Below, in pieces: positions 19,332 to 28,105 of a stretch of DNA of 64,000 nt. Below the pieces are notes generated by a model. It was not told the DNA's origin. It made no database searches and saw nothing but the letters and a program-made list of their open reading frames with translations. This DNA is from CAWCXF01 sp963799455 (GTDB lineage Bacteria > Pseudomonadota > Alphaproteobacteria > Rhodobacterales > Rhodobacteraceae): positions 1,116,001 to 1,180,000 of the forward strand of contig CAWCXF010000008.1 in assembly GCA_963799455.1 (NCBI GenBank). The letters are read 5' to 3'. The translations under genes were made by a program, and so were the position numbers. Within the stretch, counting starts at the first letter, position 1. The number at the start of each line of letters is the position of its first letter.

Positions 19332-19351
19332 GGACCCTGTTGGCGAAGTCG
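19332..19351 (+). repeat. Left terminal inverted repeat of the IS
   Basis: A 20-bp sequence matching the complement of the right end without a mismatch. Confidence 0.95.
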
Positions 19352-19405
19352 TGGGACTGAGGCGGGTGATATTATAGGATGGGCGTCCCGTCCGCGAGGC
19401 CGCCC

Positions 19406-21091
19406 ATGTCGCTCCGCCCGCAACCGCTCCCGCCGGTGCCCGAGACCACCGCCCGCGTCGCCCGGGCCGCGTTCCGGCGCGGCAACCCGTATCTGCTCCT
19501 GCGTGATCGGCTCGGTCCGGTGTTCGAGGACGCCGACTTCGCCGACCTCTACCCCCGGCGAGGGCAACCTGGCTACGCGCCCTGGCGCCTGGCGCTGGTC
19601 ACGCTCATGCAGTTCCGCGAGGGGCTCAGCGACCGGCAGGCGGCCGACGCCGTGCGCGGCCGGATCGACTGGAAGTACCTGCTCGCCCTCGAGCTGGACG
19701 ATGCCGGCTTCGACTTCTCGGTGCTGTGCGAGTTCCGCTCGCGCCTGCTCGAGCACGAAGCCGGCGGATGCCTGCTCGACCGGCTGCTGGACGCTGCCCG
19801 CGAAGGCGGGCTCCTCAAGGCCCGCGGGCGCAGCCGCACCGACAGCACTCACGTGCTCGCCGCCGTCCGCACACTCAATCGCCTGGAGCTCCTGGCCGAG
19901 ACGCTGCGCGCTGCGTTGAACGCCATCGCCGCGGTCGCCTCCGACTGGCTGCGCGAGATGGCGCGGGCCGAATGGCACGGGCGCTATGACCGGCGCGTCG
20001 AGGACACCCGGCTGCCCGCCACCCCTGCCAAGCGCGACGCCTACGCCATCCAAGTGGGCACGGATGGCTTCCACCTGCTCGATGCCCTGGATGGCGGGGA
20101 GGCGCCTGAGGGCGTGGGAGAACTGCCGGCGATCGCTGTGCTGCGCCGCGTCTGGGCACGCCACTTCGAGCAGGTCATGCCGGGGTCGGAGGACGAGCCC
20201 ATGGGAGGTGGGGGCGATGGCGCACCCGGCCGCGTGCGGCTGCGACCGGTGCAGGGGCGCGGCCCCGGCGACCGGGTCGAGAGCCCATACGAGACCGAGG
20301 CCCGCTTCCGATCCAAAGGCGGCACCAACTGGACGGGTTACATGGTCCATCTCACCGAGACCTGCGACCCTGGGGCGCCGCGCTTGATCGTGCACGCCGA
20401 GGCGACCCAGGCCAACGTGCACGAGGCGATGCGCACCGAAGGGATCCACGACGCGCTGGCCGCCAGGGGGCTGGCCCCGTCCGAGCATCCGGCCTGTGCA
20501 GCCTACGTCAGCGGCGATCACATCGTCGCCGCGCGCGAGCGTCACGGCATCGAGCTCGTCGGGCCACCGCGACCCGACCTGAGCTGGCAGGCCCGAGAGG
20601 AGGGCGCCTTCCGCGTCACCGACTTCACGGTGGACTGGGAGAGGCGGCAAATGCGTTGCCCGGAGGGGCGCATCAGCACCCAATGGGGTCAGTACACCAG
20701 GGGAGCCTCGGGCCAGCGCTTCATCCGTGTCGGGTTCAACCCGACGGAGTGCAGACCATGCCCCTCGCGCCGGCGCTGCACGCGGGGGCCGGGCCGCCAG
20801 CTCGGCCTTTTGCCCCGCCTAGAGCACGAGGCGGTCGCCGCTGCCAGAGCGCGGCTCACAACCGAGGCGGGTCGGAAGCTCTACGGCCAGCGTCGGGGCG
20901 TCGAGGGCACGATCTCGCAGGGCGTGCGCGCCTTCGGCCTGCGCAGGGCGCGCTACCGCGGGCTGGCCAAGGCGGGCCTGCAGAGCGTCGTCACGGCCGC
21001 GGCCATCGACCTCGACCGCCTCGCCGCATGGCTCGCTCAGCGCCCCCTCGCCCCCACCAGAACCTCGCGCTTCGCCGCACTCGCGGCGTAA
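19406..21091 (+). CDS. IS1182-family transposase
   Basis: A 561-residue DDE transposase, frame intact. It starts MSLRPQPLPPVPETTARVAR, the usual N-terminus of this family; the ATG at 19406 has a GAGG ribosome site, and an in-frame ATG at 19379 lies too close to the IS end signals. The N-terminal domain contains WRLALVTLMQFREGLSDRQA. Candidate catalytic residues are Asp in SRTDSTHVLA, Asp in YVSGDHIVAA and Glu in GVEGTISQGVRAFGLRRARY. A Cys-rich zinc-like patch (CRPCPSRRRC) sits before the last block. A TATTAT-like box near 19370 could serve as its promoter. Confidence 0.95.
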   Translation: MSLRPQPLPPVPETTARVARAAFRRGNPYLLLRDRLGPVFEDADFADLYPRRGQPGYAPWRLALVTLMQFREGLSDRQAADAVRGRIDWKYLLALELDDAGFDFSVLCEFRSRLLEHEAGGCLLDRLLDAAREGGLLKARGRSRTDSTHVLAAVRTLNRLELLAETLRAALNAIAAVASDWLREMARAEWHGRYDRRVEDTRLPATPAKRDAYAIQVGTDGFHLLDALDGGEAPEGVGELPAIAVLRRVWARHFEQVMPGSEDEPMGGGGDGAPGRVRLRPVQGRGPGDRVESPYETEARFRSKGGTNWTGYMVHLTETCDPGAPRLIVHAEATQANVHEAMRTEGIHDALAARGLAPSEHPACAAYVSGDHIVAARERHGIELVGPPRPDLSWQAREEGAFRVTDFTVDWERRQMRCPEGRISTQWGQYTRGASGQRFIRVGFNPTECRPCPSRRRCTRGPGRQLGLLPRLEHEAVAAARARLTTEAGRKLYGQRRGVEGTISQGVRAFGLRRARYRGLAKAGLQSVVTAAAIDLDRLAAWLAQRPLAPTRTSRFAALAA

Positions 21092-21094
21092 CAG

Positions 21095-21114
21095 CGACTT
21101 CGCCAACAGGGTCC
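21095..21114 (-). repeat. Right terminal inverted repeat of the IS
   Basis: Exact 20-bp complement of the left end, starting three bases after the transposase stop. Confidence 0.95.
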
Positions 21115-21309
21115 GAATGCTTGAGCAAAAGACCATCAAGAAACCTGATGATCCGGCTCCCCAGGGACGGTGCGGCGGCGCTGAGGCGGCCGAGGCGCGC
21201 CCCGCCCGGTGCGCCCTCGGCGCACGGGCGCCTTGGGCGCGGGGGATCGAGGCGCGGGCGCGCCGTTCCCGGGGCGCCGGGCCGCGGGGGTGGCGCTCGC
21301 GGTCCGCCC

Positions 21310-22654
21310 TCAGCTCCGGCGCAGGCGGACGGCGAAGAAGCCGTCCATCCCGCCGCGCTCGGGCCACAGGTCGGGCGCGGTGCGCAGCGCGCCGTCCCGC
21401 CACCAGCCGCGCTCGGCGCCGGGCAGGTCGGGGGCCTCGACCGACAGCTCGGGGTGACGCGCCAGCGCCTGCGCGAGGCGCTCGGGCCCCTCCTCGGGCA
21501 ACAGCGAGCAGACGGCGTAGACGATCCGCCCGCCGGGGCGCACGAGCGCGACGGCGCGGTCGATGAGCGCGGACTGCAGCGCCGCCAGCGCGCGCAGCCC
21601 CTCGGGGCCGCGGACCAGGGGCAGCTCGGGGTGGCGCCGGATCGTGCCGGTGGCCGAGCAGGGCGCGTCGAGCAGCGCCGCGTCGAAGGGCTCGGCGTCA
21701 AAGGGCTCGGCGCCGAAGGGCTCGGCGTCCGATCCGGGCGGCGCGCCAGGCGAGGGCGTCGGCGACGACCGTCTCGGCGACGAGCCCGGTGCGGGCGAGG
21801 TTCTCGCCGAGCCGCACCATGCGCGCCTCGGAGGCGTCGAGCGCCGTGACGCGCGCGCCCGCGGCCGCGAGCTGCATCGTCTTGCCGCCGGGCGCGGCGC
21901 ACAGGTCGAGAACGCGCTCGCCGGGACGCGCGCCCAGCATGAGCGCCGGGAGCGCGGCGGCCGCGTCCTGCACCCACCACGCGCCGGCCTCGTAGCCCGG
22001 CAGCGCCGAGACCCGGCCCGGCTCGGCCAGCCGCACGCTCCCGGTGGGCAGCGCCTCGCCGCCGAGCCGCAAGGCGAGCGCCGGGGCGTCGCCGTCGCGG
22101 GGGGTGAGGTCGAGCGGCGCGCCGCGCTCCTGGGCCGCCTCGATGGCGGCGGCCCTCGCGCCGCCGAAGCCCGAGGTCACGCGCCCGCGCAGCCAGCCCG
22201 GCATCCGCGGCGGCCCGGCCGCCCCCCATCGCGCGCGCGCCTCCTCGGAGGCCGCTCGGCGCGCGACGGCGTTGACCATGCCGGCCGCGGCCGCGCCGCC
22301 GGGGAGCGTGCGCGCCAGATCCACCGCCGCGCCCACCACGCCGTGCGGCGGCGCGCCCTCGCCCAGCATCTCGGCCACGGCGAGCGTCAGCAGCGCCCGG
22401 ACGGCCGGCGCGGGGTGGCGTCTCAGCAAAGGCCCGAGCGCGGCCTCGGCGCGCGAGCGGTGGCGCAGCGCGGCCGAGGCCAGCCGCCGCGCGCGGGCGC
22501 GGATCTCGGGCGGGGCGGGCGGAGCCGCGTCCTCGGCCTCGTCGAGCGTCCGGGCATCTTCGAGCACGGCGCGCAGGAGCGCCAGCGCGCGGGCGCGGGC
22601 GGGGTCGGGGTCGGCCGCACGGGCGCCTTCGGGCTCGGGCCCGTGCCGAGGCAT
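21310..22654 (-). CDS. rsmB: 16S rRNA m5C methyltransferase RsmB-like, frameshifted as read
   Basis: A SAM-dependent RNA cytosine-C5 methyltransferase of the RsmB/NOP2 group, about 448 residues. The N-terminal NusB-like domain includes ALLRAVLEDARTLDEAED and LTLAVAEMLGEG. The catalytic domain shows VQDAAAALPAL, VLDLCAAPGGKTMQLAA (SAM site), LLDAPCSATGT (motif IV Cys) and IVYAVCSLLPEEG (catalytic Cys). The frame breaks near 21730 by one extra base in the codons before a 15-bp repeat that encodes AEPFG/AEPFD units just ahead of motif IV. The ATG at 22654 has a weak ribosome site. It is divergent from SdhAF4. Confidence 0.85.
21682..21726. repeat. 15-bp tandem repeat inside rsmB
   Basis: Three near-identical copies of GTCGAAGGGCTCGGC encode repeated AEPFD just upstream of the DAPCSATG motif. 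A tandem repeat inside a folded catalytic domain is unusual. Confidence 0.85.
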
Positions 22655-22973
22655 CCGCCCGCCCGGCGCCGACGCCGCGTCCGATGGCGCCCCTCGCGCG
22701 CGGACGCCCCGCCCGCGCGCCCGCCCGCGCCCACCCATGCCGCCGCCCATGCCGCCGCCCCTCCCACGCCTCGAAGCCTTCGGGGCCGCACGGCGCGGGC
22801 CCCACCCTGCACGCCCGCGCGGGCGAGCGGAACCCGGCCCCGCCGATCGCACGCCACCTCGGAGCCGCGCGCCCTGCGGCCACGCCTCGCCCGGTGGCGA
22901 CGCCCCGCCCGGTGGCGGTGGTTGCTCGACCGGAGGCGATGCATACATCCCAACCCGGAAGAGGAGCGAGCCG
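22655..22973. other. Divergent spacer between rsmB and SdhAF4 gene
   Basis: No gene. Both flanking genes start here, so both promoters should lie inside. The last 60 bases are less GC-rich and contain TTGCTC near 22922 with a weak TACATC-like box about 16 bases downstream; I do not call a promoter from this. Confidence 0.4.
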
Positions 22974-23363
22974 ATGACCGCCACCGATCCGGATCGCGCC
23001 GAGGCCCAAGGCCCCGACGGCGCACCCGCCTCCCCTGCCGAGCCGTCCGGCGACGCGCTGGCCCCCGCCGCGCGCCGCGCGGCGGACCTCCCCCCCGCCA
23101 CGCGCTCCGCGGCGGACCTCCCCCCCGCCACGCGCTCCGCGGCGGACCTCCCCCCCGCCACGCGCTCCGCGGCGGACCTCCCCCCCGCCACGCGCTCCGC
23201 GGCGGACCTCCCCCCCGCCGCGCGGCGCGCGCTGGAGGAGGCGCGGGCGCGCCGCGAGAACGCCCGCGCGCCCGACCTGCCGCCCGAGCTCGGCGGCCGA
23301 GACGGCCCCGAGCCCGTGCGCTACGGCGACTGGGAGAGGAAGGGCATCGCCTACGACTTCTAG
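22974..23363 (+). CDS. Succinate dehydrogenase assembly factor 4 (DUF1674)
   Basis: A 129-residue protein of the SdhAF4/DUF1674 family, which helps assemble the flavinated SdhA subunit. The diagnostic C-terminus GGRDGPEPVRYGDWERKGIAYDF is complete (seen as GPEPVRYGDWERKG plus IAYDF). The ATG at 22974 follows GAGGAG. The middle is expanded by five copies of a ten-residue ADLPPATRSA unit encoded by a 30-bp tandem repeat, making the protein longer than the usual 60-100 residues. Its position divergent from rsmB is usual in the group. Confidence 0.9.
   Translation: MTATDPDRAEAQGPDGAPASPAEPSGDALAPAARRAADLPPATRSAADLPPATRSAADLPPATRSAADLPPATRSAADLPPAARRALEEARARRENARAPDLPPELGGRDGPEPVRYGDWERKGIAYDF
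23071..23220. repeat. 30-bp tandem repeat in the SdhAF4 gene
   Basis: Five 30-bp units; the last four are identical apart from the final base, and the first is diverged. Each encodes one ADLPPATRSA-type decapeptide in frame. Near identity at the DNA level indicates recent expansion. Confidence 0.95.
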
Positions 23364-23588
23364 GCGTCCGGCGTGCCGCCGGCCCGCGGCGCTGCGGCCG
23401 GCCTTCCATGGCTGCCTCCGCATGGCGCCCCCTGGCTGGCCCTCGATGACCACCGTCCCCGAGCGGAGCCGCCCGCCGTCCCGCGGCCGCGCGCTGACCG
23501 GGCCCGCCGGCGCGCCGAGCTGGCTCGCCGACGAGGTCCGTGGCGAGCGATCCCCGCGGCCGGCCCGGGCGGGTGGCGCCGGCGCCCC

Positions 23589-24386
23589 TCAGAGCCCCAG
23601 CACGTCGGCCATGTCGTGGCGCCCCGGGCGGCGCCCGAGCCCCCACAGCGCCGCCCTGAGCGCGCCGCGGGCGTAGATCGCCCGGTCGGTGGCGACGTGG
23701 CGCAGCGCCACGCGCTCGCCGGGGCCGGCGAGGATCACCTCGTGCTCGCCCACCACGTCGCCCGCGCGCAAGGAGGCGAAGCCGATCGCGCCCTCGGGGC
23801 GCAGTCCGTCGCGGCCCGTCGCGGCGACCTCGGCGAGGCGGACGCCGCGACCCTCGGCCGCCGCCTCGCCCAGCATCCACGCGGTGCCCGAGGGCGCGTC
23901 GCGCTTCATGCGGTGATGCGTCTCGAGGATCTCGACGTCCCAGCCGGGCAGCGCCGCGGCCACGCGCCGCGTCAGCGCGGCGAGCAGGTTGACGCCGAGG
24001 CTCATGTTGCCCGCGCGCACGATGACGGCGTGGCGCGAGGCGGGCTCCAGGCGCGCGATCTGGTCGTCGGTGAAGCCCGTGGTGCCGATCACGTGGACGG
24101 CGCGCGCCTGCGCCGCGAGCGCGGCGAAGCCCAGGGACGCCTCGGGCGTGGTGAAGTCGATCACCGCGCGAGCGAGGGCGAAGGCCTCGAGCGGGTCGTC
24201 GGTGACGGCGACGCCGAGCGCGGGCCCGCCCGCGGCCTCGCCGGCGTCGAGGCCGACCCAAGGGTGGCCCTCGCGCACCACGGCGCCGGCGAGCCGCGCC
24301 TCGTCGCTGGCCGCGACGAGCGCGATCAGCGCGCGCCCCATGCGCCCCGCGGCCCCGGTGACGACGACGCCCGGCCGGTCGTCCAT
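23589..24386 (-). CDS. dapB: 4-hydroxy-tetrahydrodipicolinate reductase
   Basis: A 265-residue cytosolic enzyme of the lysine/diaminopimelate pathway, reducing HTPA with NAD(P)H. It shows the dinucleotide-binding VVVTGAAGRMGRALI, the VIDFTTPEA and VIGTTGF strands, the catalytic EILETHHRMKRDAPSGTA block and the C-terminal HVATDRAIYARGAL region. The ATG at 24386 is preceded by GGGAGG. The frame is intact. It is followed divergently by the rbfA-truB-rpsO-pnp group. Confidence 0.95.
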   Translation of the reverse strand: MDDRPGVVVTGAAGRMGRALIALVAASDEARLAGAVVREGHPWVGLDAGEAAGGPALGVAVTDDPLEAFALARAVIDFTTPEASLGFAALAAQARAVHVIGTTGFTDDQIARLEPASRHAVIVRAGNMSLGVNLLAALTRRVAAALPGWDVEILETHHRMKRDAPSGTAWMLGEAAAEGRGVRLAEVAATGRDGLRPEGAIGFASLRAGDVVGEHEVILAGPGERVALRHVATDRAIYARGALRAALWGLGRRPGRHDMADVLGL

Positions 24387-25091
24387 GCGCGCCCCTCCCC
24401 CGGCCCCACGCCGGCCGGCCGCTCCTAGCGCGCCCGCGCCCGGGCCGGAAGCGGGGGACGCCCCACGAAGGGCGGGGGACGCCCCACGAAGGGACGGAAT
24501 CGGGGGCGGCGCGGGCACGCGCGGGCCGGGTCGACCGAGGAGCGTGCCTCTTCGGCTCGACGGGCCGGGGCGGGCGCCGGTCGGTCCTGCGACGGCGCCG
24601 GCGAGGGTGGCCGGGGGCCGGAGACGCGGTCCGCGCCGCGGGACACGCCTTCGCGGCTGACAGCGGAGATCGGCGAGAAGGGAGCGGGACAAAGACGCCC
24701 CCGAGGCGGGCACGGCGCGGACCTCGAGGTCCGCGGACACCCGCGCCAAAGTCCGTGCGAGGCGCTGGACGAACGGGAGAGCCCAGCGTCGAAGCCCTCG
24801 AACCCCTCATCGGCCCCGCGGCCGAGACCGCGTCGGGGGGCCGGGAGCCGCGACGATGGCGCGCGCCCGGGTGGCCGCGCGCCCCGCGGGGCCGTCCGCC
24901 GCTCCCGCAGGGCCCCTCGTGGCGGGAAGGCGCCGGCACCCAGGCGCCCTCCCCACCCCGGTGTCTTTCCCCACCATCGATGGATTTTCCCCTCGCGGCC
25001 ACCTCCGGCCGGCCCGCCGGGCCCCGGCAGGCCGGCGCCCTCCCCGTCCCTGCCGATTGCGGCGCGCGCCGGGCGGTCCTATGTCCGGCCG
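24387..25091. other. Divergent spacer between dapB and rbfA
   Basis: About 700 bp without a recognisable gene. It contains a direct repeat of about 20 bp (core GGGGGACGCCCCACGAAGGG) near 24453-24495. Promoters for both dapB and rbfA must lie here, but I cannot place them. Confidence 0.5.
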
Positions 25092-25674
25092 ATGGCAAGA
25101 CGCTTCGACAGGCGCGCCGAGCGCGCGGGGCCCCAGGGCGGCGCGACGCAGCGCCAGCTCAGGGTGGGCGAGCTGATCCGGCGCGCGCTCGCCGACGTGC
25201 TGGCGCGCGGCGAGGTGCACGACCCGGACCTCTCGGAGACCTCGATCACCGTGGGCGAGGTGCGCGCGTCCCCGGACCTCAAGGTGGCCACCGTGCACGT
25301 CCTGCCGCTGGGCGGCCGCGGCGCCGAGGCCGCGATCGAGGCGCTCACCCGCAACCGCCACGAGATCCGGCGCCAGCTCGCGCGCCAGGTGACGCTCGAA
25401 ATTCTCGCCCGAGCTGCGGTTCCGGATCGACGACACCTTCGACCGGCTCGACGCCGCGCGGCGCCTGTTCGCCGACGAGACGGTGCGCCGCGACGTCGAG
25501 GGCGGCGCGGGCAGCGCGGGCGACGACGACGAGGCGCCCGCGTCGGGCCGGGCCGGGCGGGACGGCCCCGAGGGCGAGCCGGGGGCCGACGAGCCGGCGC
25601 GCGCCGAGCCGGGCACGGAGCCGCGCCTCGGGGAGCCGCGCCCTGGCCCGCGCCCCGGGCCGGGCCTCGGGTGA
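25092..25674 (+). CDS. rbfA: Ribosome-binding factor A, frameshifted as read
   Basis: A 30S maturation factor that binds 16S rRNA. It has QLRVGELIRRALADVLARGEV, ITVGEVRASPDLKVATVHV and IRRQLARQVTLE, then the frame breaks near 25399 (CTCGAAATTC) and continues FSPELRFRIDDTFDRLDAARRLF in the next frame. Deleting one A restores the family sequence exactly, so a sequence error is likely. The C-terminus has an extra tail of Gly, Pro, Glu and Ala. The stop overlaps the next GTG by four bases (GTGA). Confidence 0.9.
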
Positions 25675-26432
25675 TCGCCCGGCTGGGCCGGCTGGCCGGC
25701 CTCCTGCTCTGCCTCGCGCTCCCCGCCGCGGCGTCGGCCGCCGAGGAGGGGTGCCGGGCGCTGCGCTTCGAGGGCGAGGGCTACGTCGTCTGCGAGGCCC
25801 GGGCCGGCGCCGACCTGCGGCTGTTCCTGCGCGGACCCGGCGGGGCGCCGCTGGGGGGGTTCGGGGCGGTGGACGAACTGCTCGCAGCCGAAAGCAAGCG
25901 CCTCGCCTTCGCCATGAACGGCGGCATGTACCACCCCGACCGCCGCCCCGTGGGCCTCTATGTCGAGGACGGCCGCGAGATCGCGCCGCTGATCGAGGGC
26001 CCCGGCCCCGGCAATTTCGGCATGGAGCCCAACGGCGTGTTCTGCGTGAGGGAGGCGGCGGAGGGCGGGGGCTTCTCGATCCCGACCACCCCCGACTACG
26101 CCCGCGCGCCGCCCTCCTGCCGCTTCGCCACCCAGTCGGGGCCGATGCTCGTGGTCGAGGGCGCGATCCATCCGCGCTTCGTGGAAGGGTCCGCATCGCG
26201 CTACGTGCGCAACGGCGTCGGCGTGAGCCGCGACGGCCGCACCGCCTGGCTCGCGATCTCGGACGCCCCCGTGAGCTTCCACCGCTTCGCGCGGCTCTTC
26301 CGCGACGCGCTGGGCGCGCGCGACGCGCTCTATCTCGACGGCAAGGTCTCGCGCCTGCACGCCCCCGCCCTGGGCCGGCGCGACTTCGGCTGGCCGATGG
26401 GCCCGATCCTGGGCCTCGCCGTCCCGCGTTGA
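25671..26432 (+). CDS. Phosphodiester glycosidase-family (DUF2233) secreted protein
   Basis: A 253-residue protein with an N-terminal signal peptide (LGRLAGLLLCLALPAAASA) and a Cys after cleavage. The DUF2233/NAGPA-type core is visible as FAMNGGMYHPDRRPVGLYV, NFGMEPNGVF, TQSGPMLVVEG and the final LYLDGKVSRL region. The family includes phosphodiester glycosidases acting on glycans, but the bacterial role is largely unknown. The GTG start overlaps the rbfA stop, so the two are translationally coupled. It is a usual resident between rbfA and truB in Rhodobacterales. Confidence 0.85.
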   Translation: MIARLGRLAGLLLCLALPAAASAAEEGCRALRFEGEGYVVCEARAGADLRLFLRGPGGAPLGGFGAVDELLAAESKRLAFAMNGGMYHPDRRPVGLYVEDGREIAPLIEGPGPGNFGMEPNGVFCVREAAEGGGFSIPTTPDYARAPPSCRFATQSGPMLVVEGAIHPRFVEGSASRYVRNGVGVSRDGRTAWLAISDAPVSFHRFARLFRDALGARDALYLDGKVSRLHAPALGRRDFGWPMGPILGLAVPR

Positions 26433-26481
26433 CCCCGCGCGCCCGGCGCCCTATCCCCGCGCCCCTCTCGGGGAGGCGCGC

Positions 26482-27534
26482 ATGGCACGCAGGCGCAAGG
26501 GGCGCGAGGTCTCGGGCTGGCTCGTCGTGGACAAGCCGGCGGGGCCGTCCTCGGCCGCCGTCGTCGGGCGCGTGCGCCGGGCCTTCGGCGCCCGCAAGGC
26601 GGGGCATGCGGGCACGCTCGACCCGCTCGCCACCGGGCTCCTCGCCGTGGCCCTGGGAGAGGCCACCAAGACCGTGCCGACGATCGCCGACGCGCCGAAA
26701 TCCTACCGCTTCACCGTCCGGCTCGGGCAGGAGACCGAGACCGACGACGCCGAGGGGCGGGTGACCGCCGAGGATCCCCGCCGCCCCTCGGACGCCGGGG
26801 TCGAGGCCGCGCTGGCGGCCTTCGCCGGCGACATCCTCCAGGTGCCGCCGGCCTACTCGGCCGTGAAGGTCGAGGGCCGGCGCGCCTACGCGGTCGCGCG
26901 CGCGGGCGGCGAGGCGGCGCTGGCGGCGCGCCCGCTGAGGGTCCATGCGCTGCGCCTCGTGGGGCGGCCCGACCCCGACCGCTGCGTGCTGGAGATGACC
27001 TGCGGCAAGGGCGGCTACGTGCGCTCGATCGCGCGCGACCTGGGCCGGCGGCTCGGCTGCGGCGCCCATGTCGAGGCGCTGCGCCGCACCGCGACGGGGC
27101 CGTGGTCGGAGGCCTGCGCCGTGCCGCTCGACCGGATCGAGGCGCTGGCGCGCACCCCCGATCTCGACGCGCTGCTGCGGCCCGTGGCCGAGGGCTTGCG
27201 CGCGCTGCCCGAGCTGCGCTGCGCGCCGGGCTCGGCGGCCCGCCTGCGGCGCGGGCAGGCGGCCGAGGTGCTGGGGGAGGCCGCTTGGGGCGCGGCGGCC
27301 TGGGCCTGCGAGGGCGGCCATCCGGTGGCGGTCGGCGTCCACCGGGGCGGGGTGCTGCATCCGAGCCGGGTGTTCGCCGAGCCCGCGGCGCCCGATCGGG
27401 CCGCGGAGGCGGCGGGGACCGGGGGCGCAGGGACCGGGGACGCGGGGACCGGGGACGCGGGGACCGGGGACGCGGGGACCGGGGGCGCGGGAGCGGGGGG
27501 CCGAGGCGGGCACGCGCGGGCCGATCGCCCCTGA
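26482..27534 (+). CDS. truB: tRNA pseudouridine-55 synthase
   Basis: A cytosolic enzyme that makes pseudouridine at position 55 of tRNAs. It shows GWLVVDKPAGPSSAAVVGRV, the catalytic AGHAGTLDPLATGLL (Asp), YRFTVRLGQETETDDAEG, PPAYSAVKVEGRRAYAVAR and GKGGYVRSIARDLG. An upstream GGGAGG sits at a normal distance from the ATG. The protein is 350 residues, longer than usual, because the C-terminus ends in a Gly/Thr/Asp repeat (GTGDA) encoded by a 15-bp tandem repeat. The body is intact. Confidence 0.95.
   Translation: MARRRKGREVSGWLVVDKPAGPSSAAVVGRVRRAFGARKAGHAGTLDPLATGLLAVALGEATKTVPTIADAPKSYRFTVRLGQETETDDAEGRVTAEDPRRPSDAGVEAALAAFAGDILQVPPAYSAVKVEGRRAYAVARAGGEAALAARPLRVHALRLVGRPDPDRCVLEMTCGKGGYVRSIARDLGRRLGCGAHVEALRRTATGPWSEACAVPLDRIEALARTPDLDALLRPVAEGLRALPELRCAPGSAARLRRGQAAEVLGEAAWGAAAWACEGGHPVAVGVHRGGVLHPSRVFAEPAAPDRAAEAAGTGGAGTGDAGTGDAGTGDAGTGGAGAGGRGGHARADRP
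27415..27495. repeat. 15-bp tandem repeat at the truB 3' end
   Basis: About five copies of GGGGACCGGGGACGC, with some degenerate, encode the GTGDA tail of TruB in frame. Confidence 0.9.
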
Positions 27535-27539
27535 CGCGC

Positions 27540-27573
27540 GGGGGCTGGTCTTGCCCCCGGGGGGGGCTCCCCC
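27540..27573 (+). terminator. Paired GC hairpins after truB
   Basis: GGGGGC-TGGTCTT-GCCCCC at 27540-27558 is followed at once by a second G8/C5 inverted repeat. No U-run follows. It starts six bases after the truB stop and resembles the other double-hairpin gene ends in this window. Confidence 0.45.
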
Positions 27574-28105
27574 AGGGCCAGCGCATGAGGCCCCATGCCC
27601 GCCGCTCAAGGGCTCGAGACGCCCCCGACCAGGCCACGCTTCTCTGCATCGCCGCTCACCCACAGGCCCGGTGGGCCGCCGTCTTCGCAACGACGCGCAG
27701 CGAGGAGCCCTCGCGCGTCGGCCCCGAGGGCTCCTCGACCCCGCCGCGACCGGGCCCCCGCCGCGGCGAGGTCGGGGGCGGCGAGGTCGGGGGCGGCGGG
27801 GTCGGGGGCGGCGGGGCGGCCCGCCCGTCCGGGACGCCCGGCGCGGCCCCGCTCGAAGGCCGCCGGGCCGGTGCCCCCGCCGGGTGGTGTCCCTGCTCGA
27901 AGTCGGCCGCCCTCGACACCGACGGCGCGCCGGCCCGGCAGAAGCGTGAGCGGCGCGGAGTGTCTTGGGGGGCCAACCCGGCGCCTCGATGCCCTCGCCT
28001 GGTGCGCGCGGGCCTTCCGCGGGCCGGGTGCCTCGGCCCTCGGACCGGGATCCCTCCCCGCCGGGCCCGCTGGACCGGACGGGCGGCTCGTCCTAGCGTG
28101 GCGCC
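27574..28105. other. Gap without gene, with a small repeat
   Basis: No gene recognised. A 15-bp GC-rich tandem repeat (core GAGGTCGGGGGCGGC) of three to four copies lies near 27768-27825. Confidence 0.5.

Larger units (their letters stand above)
19332..21114 (+). mobile_element. Complete IS1182-type insertion sequence
   Basis: A 1783-bp element bounded by perfect 20-bp inverted repeats (GGACCCTGTTGGCGAAGTCG at 19332-19351; its complement at 21095-21114). It is flanked by a 4-bp direct repeat GAAT at 19328-19331 and 21115-21118, which looks like a target-site duplication. It carries one intact transposase gene. It lies in the spacer between the heparinase-type/small ORF and rsmB, which are otherwise close neighbours in related bacteria. 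The intact ends and gene suggest recent insertion. Confidence 0.9.

Noticed and set aside
23071..23220. Possible CRISPR array
   Set aside because: The 30-bp units abut without spacers and encode an in-frame peptide repeat.
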